The notes under the pieces are model-generated. The model had not been told where the DNA came from. It saw nothing but the letters and a program-made list of their open reading frames with translations, and made no database searches. From the NCBI GenBank assembly GCA_900074885.1, contig FJUW01000033.1, forward strand, positions 697,041 to 761,040: a DNA stretch of 64,000 bases, given 5' to 3'. Shown in pieces: positions 58,751 through 64,000 of the stretch. The position numbers and the translations under genes are program-made. Position 1 is the first letter of the stretch. Every line of letters starts with the position of its first letter. Origin of the DNA: Rhynchosporium graminicola. Its lineage: Eukaryota > Ascomycota > Leotiomycetes > Helotiales > Ploettnerulaceae.

Positions 58751-61700
58751 ATGCGTCCTGAAGTCGAGCAGGAGCTCGCCCACACACTCCTTGTGGAGTT
58801 GCTGGCATATCAATTTGCCTCGCCCGTGAGATGGATTGAGACACAAGATGTTATTCTTGCAGAAAAGACAACTGAAAGAATCGTGGAGATTGGTCCTGCA
58901 GATACCCTGGGTACGATGGCAAAGAGGACAATTGCCTCAAAATATGAAGCGTACGACGCAGCCAAATCGGTCCAGAGACAAATCCTTTGCTACAACAAAG
59001 ATGCGAAGGAAATCTACTACGACGTGGATCCAGTTGAAGACGAGCCAGAACCAGTAGCTACCACATCTGCACCAGCTACCTCTGCCCCTTCGTCTGGCGG
59101 AGCTCCAGCAGCTGCGGCCCCTCCACCAAGTGCCGGACCAGCAGCTTCAGTTCCAGATGCTCCAGTTGGCGCGGTGGATATAGTGCGTTCTCTGATTGCG
59201 CAAAAGTTAAAGAAACCCCTCATGGAGATCCCACTGAGCAAGGCAATCAAGGATTTGGTTGGTGGTGAGTATATCCGCTCTCTAAAGATGTGTAGAAGCT
59301 AACGTCTTATCTACAGGTAAATCAACTCTTCAAAACGAGATTCTTGGTGATTTGGGCAAGGAATTTGGATCTACACCCGAGAAACCAGAAGACACACCTC
59401 TCGATGAACTAGGAGCCTCTATGCAAGCGACCTTCAACGGCCAGCTCGGAAAGCAATCTTCTTCGCTTGTTGCCCGACTTATTTCCTCGAAAATGCCCGG
59501 AGGCTTCAATATCACTGCAGCAAGAAAATACCTCGAGACGAGATGGGGTCTAGGCTCTGGAAGACAGGATGGTGTTTTACTACTTGCGCTTACAATGGAA
59601 CCGCCAGCACGTCTTGGATCTGAGAATGACGCCAAGGCTTTCCTCGACGATGTCTCTCAGAAATACGCCGGAAATGCAGGCATCAGTCTCTCTGCACCAG
59701 TCGCGAGTGATGCAGGTGGTGGAGGAGGTGGAATGATGATGGATCCTGCTGCGATCGACGCCTTGACCAAGGACCAACGGGCACTCTTCAAGCAGCAACT
59801 GGAGCTTTTCGCGAGATATCTGAAGATGGACCTTCGAGCTGGGGACAAGGCCTTCATTGGCTCCCAGCAATCACAATCCGCGCTCCAGGCGCAACTGGAT
59901 CTATGGAACATTGAGCATGGAGATTTCTATGCTGCCGGTATTGAGCCGGTTTTCACCCCACTGAAGGCTAGAGTCTACGATTCGTCCTGGAATTGGGCAC
60001 GTCAAGATGCTCTCACCATGTTCTACGACATTATCTTTGGTCGTCTCAAGGCCGTAGACAGAGAAATTGTTAGTCAGTGTATCCGCATCATGAACCGATC
60101 GAATCCTACACTCCTCGAGTTCATGCAATATCACATCGACAATTGCCCTACCGAACGAGGTGAGACGTATCAACTCGCGAAAGAATTAGGCCAACAGCTC
60201 ATCGAGAACTGTCGCGATGTCTTGAACACCGCCCCTCACTACAAGGATGTTGGAATTCCAACTGGGCCCCATACCACAATTGATGCTCGCGGAAACCTGT
60301 CTTACGCAGAAGTCCCAAGAACAAGCGCCCGAAAGCTTGAGCATTATGTACGTGAGATGGCCGATGGTGGCAAGATCTCCGAGTATGGCAACCGTACCAA
60401 GGTTCAGAACGATCTCAGCCGTATTTACAAGTTGATCAAGCAACAGCACAAGCTCTCGAAGTCGTCGCAGCTTCAGATCAAGACGCTATACGGAGATGTC
60501 ATTCGATCTCTAGCTATGAGTGAAGGTCAAATCATTCCCAAGGAGAATGGAACTGGCAAAGTCAACGGTGTCAAGAAGGCTCGCAATCCTCATGCCAAGA
60601 CTGGCAAGGTTGAGACTATTCCTTTCCTGCACTTGAAGAGAAAAGACGAGCACGGATGGGAGTACAGCAAGAAGCTTACTGGTCTTTACATCGAGGGCTT
60701 GGAGACGGCTGCGAAGAATGGAGTTACCTTCCAAGGAAAGAACGTTCTGATGACTGGTGCTGGTGCCGGTTCCATCGGTGCCGATGTCTTGCAGGGTTTG
60801 ATCAGTGGGGGCGCAAAGGTTGTCGTCACAACAAGTCGATTCTCGCGCGAGGTCACCGAGTACTATCAATCGATGTACTCTCGCTTCGGTTCCAGAGGAT
60901 CGCAACTCATTGTAGTACCTTTCAACCAAGGTAGCAAACAGGACGTTGAAGCTTTGATCGAGTACATTTACGACACCAAGAAGGGTCTCGGATGGGATCT
61001 CGACTTTATTGTCCCATTCGCTGCCATTCCCGAGAACGGTCGCGAGATCGATACCATCGACTCTAAATCCGAGCTTGCTCACCGTATCATGTTAACAAAC
61101 CTGCTCCGCATGCTCGGAGCCGTCAAGACACAAAAGGCAGAGCGCGGCTTCGAGACTCGACCAGCTCAAGTTGTCCTTCCTCTTTCCCCCAACCACGGTA
61201 CTTTCGGAAACGATGGTCTATACTCCGAGTCCAAACTGGGACTCGAGACTCTATTTAACAGATGGCATTCTGAGAACTGGGGCAACTTCCTCACAATCTG
61301 CGGTGCAGTCATTGGATGGACTCGTGGAACTGGTCTCATGTCTGGAAACAACATCGTAGCCGAAGGAGTCGAGGCTTACGGTGTCCGTACCTTCTCGCAA
61401 CAAGAAATGGCTTTCAACTTGCTTGGTCTCATGTCGCCCGCAGTTGTTGACCTTTGCCAGTCAGAGCCAGTCTTTGCTGACCTGAACGGTGGCCTTCAAT
61501 TTATTCCAGATCTCCAAAGCCTCATGATGAAGCTCAGGAAAGACATCATGGAGACCAGTGAGGTCCGACAAGCTGTCACCAAGGAAACTGCTATTGAGAA
61601 CAAGATTGTCAATGGAGAAGACAGCGAGGCTCTCTACAAGAAGGTTACTATTGAGCCCCGTGCCAACATCAAGTTCGAGTTCCCTCGTCTTCCAGACTGG

Positions 61701-64000
61701 GAGAAAGAAGTTGAGCCACTCAACGAGAACCTTAAGGGTATGGTCGACCTCGAGAAGGTTGTTGTAGTCACTGGTTTTGCGGAAGTTGGACCATGGGGTA
61801 ACTCCCGTACCCGATGGGAGATGGAAGCTTTCGGAAAGTTCTCCCTTGAAGGCTGCGTTGAGATGGCCTGGATTATGGGTCTCATCAAGAATCATAACGG
61901 GCCTATCAAGGGCAAGCAATATTCCGGATGGGTTGATTCCAAGTCTGGAGAGCCCGTCGACGACAAGGATATCAAGGCCAAGTACGAGAAGCACATTCTC
62001 GTGCACTCTGGTATCCGTATCATCGAGCCTGAGCTGTTCAAGGGATACGACCCCAACAAGAAGCAATTGCTTCAGGAAGTCGTCATCCAGGAAGATCTCG
62101 AGCCATTTGAGACTTCCAAGGAGACCGCCGAAGAATTCCAGCGTGAGCACGGAGACAAGGCTGAGATCTTCGAGATTCCCGAATCTGGAGAGTACATTGT
62201 CCGCATGAGAAAGGGAGCAACACTCATGATTCCTAAGGCTCTCAAATTCGATCGCCTCGTCGCCGGTCAAATTCCAACCGGTTGGGATGCGAAACACTAC
62301 GGTATCCCCGACGACATCATTTCTCAGGTCGATCCTGTCACCCTCTTCGTCCTTGTATGCACTGTTGAGTCTCTTCTGGCTTCAGGTATCACAGATCCAT
62401 ACGAGTTTTACAAATATGTCCATCTATCCGAGGTTGGTAACTGCATTGGTTCGGGTATTGGTGGTACCCACGCCTTGAGAGGCATGTACAAGGACCGATT
62501 CTTGGACAAGCCACTGCAGAAAGATATCCTTCAGGAGTCTTTCATCAACACGATGAGCGCTTGGGTCAACATGTTGTTGCTCTCTTCTACCGGACCTATC
62601 AAGACTCCGGTTGGTGCTTGTGCCACTGCTGTCGAGTCCGTTGATATCGGATACGAGACTATTGTCGAAGGCAAGGCTCGTGTCTGCTTCGTTGGTGGTT
62701 TTGATGATTTCCAAGAGGAAGGCTCCTACGAGTTTGCCAACATGAAGGCTACTAGCAACGCCGTGGATGAAATGGCCCATGGTCGTACTCCAGCCGAGAT
62801 GTCCCGACCAACTACCACCACCAGAAATGGTTTCATGGAATCTCAGGGTTGTGGTATGCAAGTCATTATGACAGCTAGACTTGCGCTAGACATGGGGGTC
62901 CCCATCTATGGTATTCTTGGTCTGACCACTACTGCCACCGACAAGATCGGCCGATCTGTTCCTGCTCCTGGACAGGGTGTCCTCACCACAGCTCGTGAGA
63001 ACCCAAGCAAGTTCCCCTCGCCACTCCTGGACATCAAGTACCGCCGTCGTCAGATTGAGCTCCGAAAGAAGAACATCAAGCAATGGCAAGAGTCAGAGCT
63101 CGAGTATCTTCACGAAGAGATTGATGCTATGAAGGCACAGGGTCAAGAGTTCAACGAAACTGAGTATGCTCAAGACCGTGCCCTGCACATTGAGCGTGAG
63201 GCTGGTCGGCAAGAACGCGAAGTACTGAACAGTCTCGGCAATACTTTCTGGAAGAAAGACTCTTCGATCGCACCTCTCCGTGGTGCCCTCGCTACCTGGG
63301 GTCTTACTATCGATGATCTTGACGTTGCATCGTTCCACGGTACCTCTACTGTAGCCAACGACAAGAACGAATCATCTGTCATCTGCCAGCAATTGAAGCA
63401 TCTTGGCAGAAAGAAGGGTAACGCTGTCTTGGGTATCTTCCAAAAGTACCTCACAGGTCATCCTAAAGGTGCCGCCGGTGCCTGGATGATGAATGGCTGT
63501 CTACAAGTCCTCGATACTGGTCTGGTTCCTGGTAATAGAAATGCCGATAATGTCGACCAAATAATGGAGCAGTTCGACTACATCGTCTACCCTAACCGAA
63601 GCATTCAAACAGATGGTGTCAAGGCTTTCTCAGTCACCTCGTTCGGTTTCGGTCAGAAGGGTGCTCAAGTAATTGGTATCCATCCAAGATACTTGTTTGC
63701 TACTCTTGACGAGCAGACCTATGCAACATACTGCGCCAAGGTCGAGTCCAGACAAAAGAAGGCTTACAGATACTTCCACAACGGATTGATCTCCAACACT
63801 ATCTTCGTCGCCAAGACACACTCACCATACACTGATGACCAACAAGGAGAAGTCTTCCTCAACCCAGACGCCCGTGTATCAATGGACACGAAGACATCCA
63901 CTCTTACGTACGCCCCTGGTGCATCAAAGAAGCCCGCAGACAAAGCCAAGAACGAAGCTACCAAGCAGATGGTCGAGTCCTTGGCCAAAGGCGCCGCTAC
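58751..64000 (+). CDS. FAS2: Fatty acid synthase alpha subunit (FAS2), 3' end outside window
   Basis: Exons are 58751-59264 and 59317 to beyond 64000. The 52-bp intron has donor GTGAGT and CTACAG acceptor and splits a Gly codon. About 1,732 codons are present. Domains: N-terminal tripartite-motif start [22 protein letters not shown]; an Ala/Pro-rich linker; acyl carrier domain with [15 protein letters not shown] (phosphopantetheine Ser 174); ketoreductase Rossmann fold [20 protein letters not shown] and YSESK (Tyr 807); ketosynthase [12 protein letters not shown] (Cys about 1273), SFHGTST (His about 1512) and [10 protein letters not shown] (His about 1553). The sequence ends in the linker after the ketosynthase, so the phosphopantetheinyl-transferase domain that activates the carrier is not in view. 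It condenses and reduces acyl chains in the alpha6-beta6 synthase with FAS1. No internal stop seen. Confidence 0.96.

Noticed and set aside
61461..62297. 278-codon minus-strand frame inside FAS2
   Set aside because: It is antisense to conserved FAS2 coding sequence, with no motif of its own.

Overview
The window is nuclear DNA of a filamentous ascomycete (Pezizomycotina). A leotiomycete-type fungus is my inference. Genes carry many short introns (43-130 bp, one of 228 bp) with GTAAGT/GTATGT-type donors and CTGAC/CTAAC branch sites. Fatty-acid synthase is split into two divergently transcribed genes, and old repeats are saturated with the transition mutations typical of repeat-induced point mutation (RIP). 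Gene models below were spliced by hand, so exon edges were read from the sequence and not taken from transcripts.

Left part (1-13,665) is gene-poor. It holds an inverted pair of related small-protein fragments (59-731), a 3-copy tandem repeat, a TIR-bearing MITE-like unit (1,721-2,372), a two-exon small presumed mitochondrial protein (3,103-3,420), a decayed cytochrome P450 (about 3,803-5,105), a 300-bp minisatellite built on an ACGTGACG core (5,805-6,104), and long stretches with no recognisable gene. One intact four-exon amino-acid/GABA-type permease follows (11,145-12,959).

Centre (13,668-28,890) is one AT-rich block that resolves into three nested transposons: a 1.8-kb Fot/pogo-type DNA transposon (TA target duplication), split by a Gypsy-type LTR retrotransposon (235-bp LTRs, target duplication ATTAC), itself split by a second Gypsy element (182-bp LTRs, target duplication GAAGT). 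All coding regions are riddled with TAG/TAA stops, and nearly all differences between paired LTRs are transitions. The inner element carries an unexplained long antisense reading frame.

Right part (29,200-64,000) is gene-dense. In order: a secreted phospholipase B with one nonsense codon, a five-exon membrane-anchored amidohydrolase, an acid-phosphatase pseudogene, a tRNA-like Pol III unit, a membrane protein with an Arg/Glu/Asp-rich tail, an F-box-like protein, the chromatin-remodelling actin-related protein Arp9, a six-exon tannase/feruloyl esterase, and the FAS1 (beta) / FAS2 (alpha) pair. FAS1 and FAS2 share a 2.1-kb divergent promoter containing two CCTCGG motifs, the core known for the FarA/FarB fatty-acid regulators. 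Together they encode the cytosolic type I fatty-acid synthase; FAS2 runs off the right edge before its phosphopantetheinyl-transferase domain.

I did not find a clearly new defence or biosynthetic system. The most interesting items are the three-layer nested transposon with readable target duplications, the antisense frame inside it, the nonsense codon in the phospholipase gene 1.5 kb from the RIP block, and several small structured repeats.
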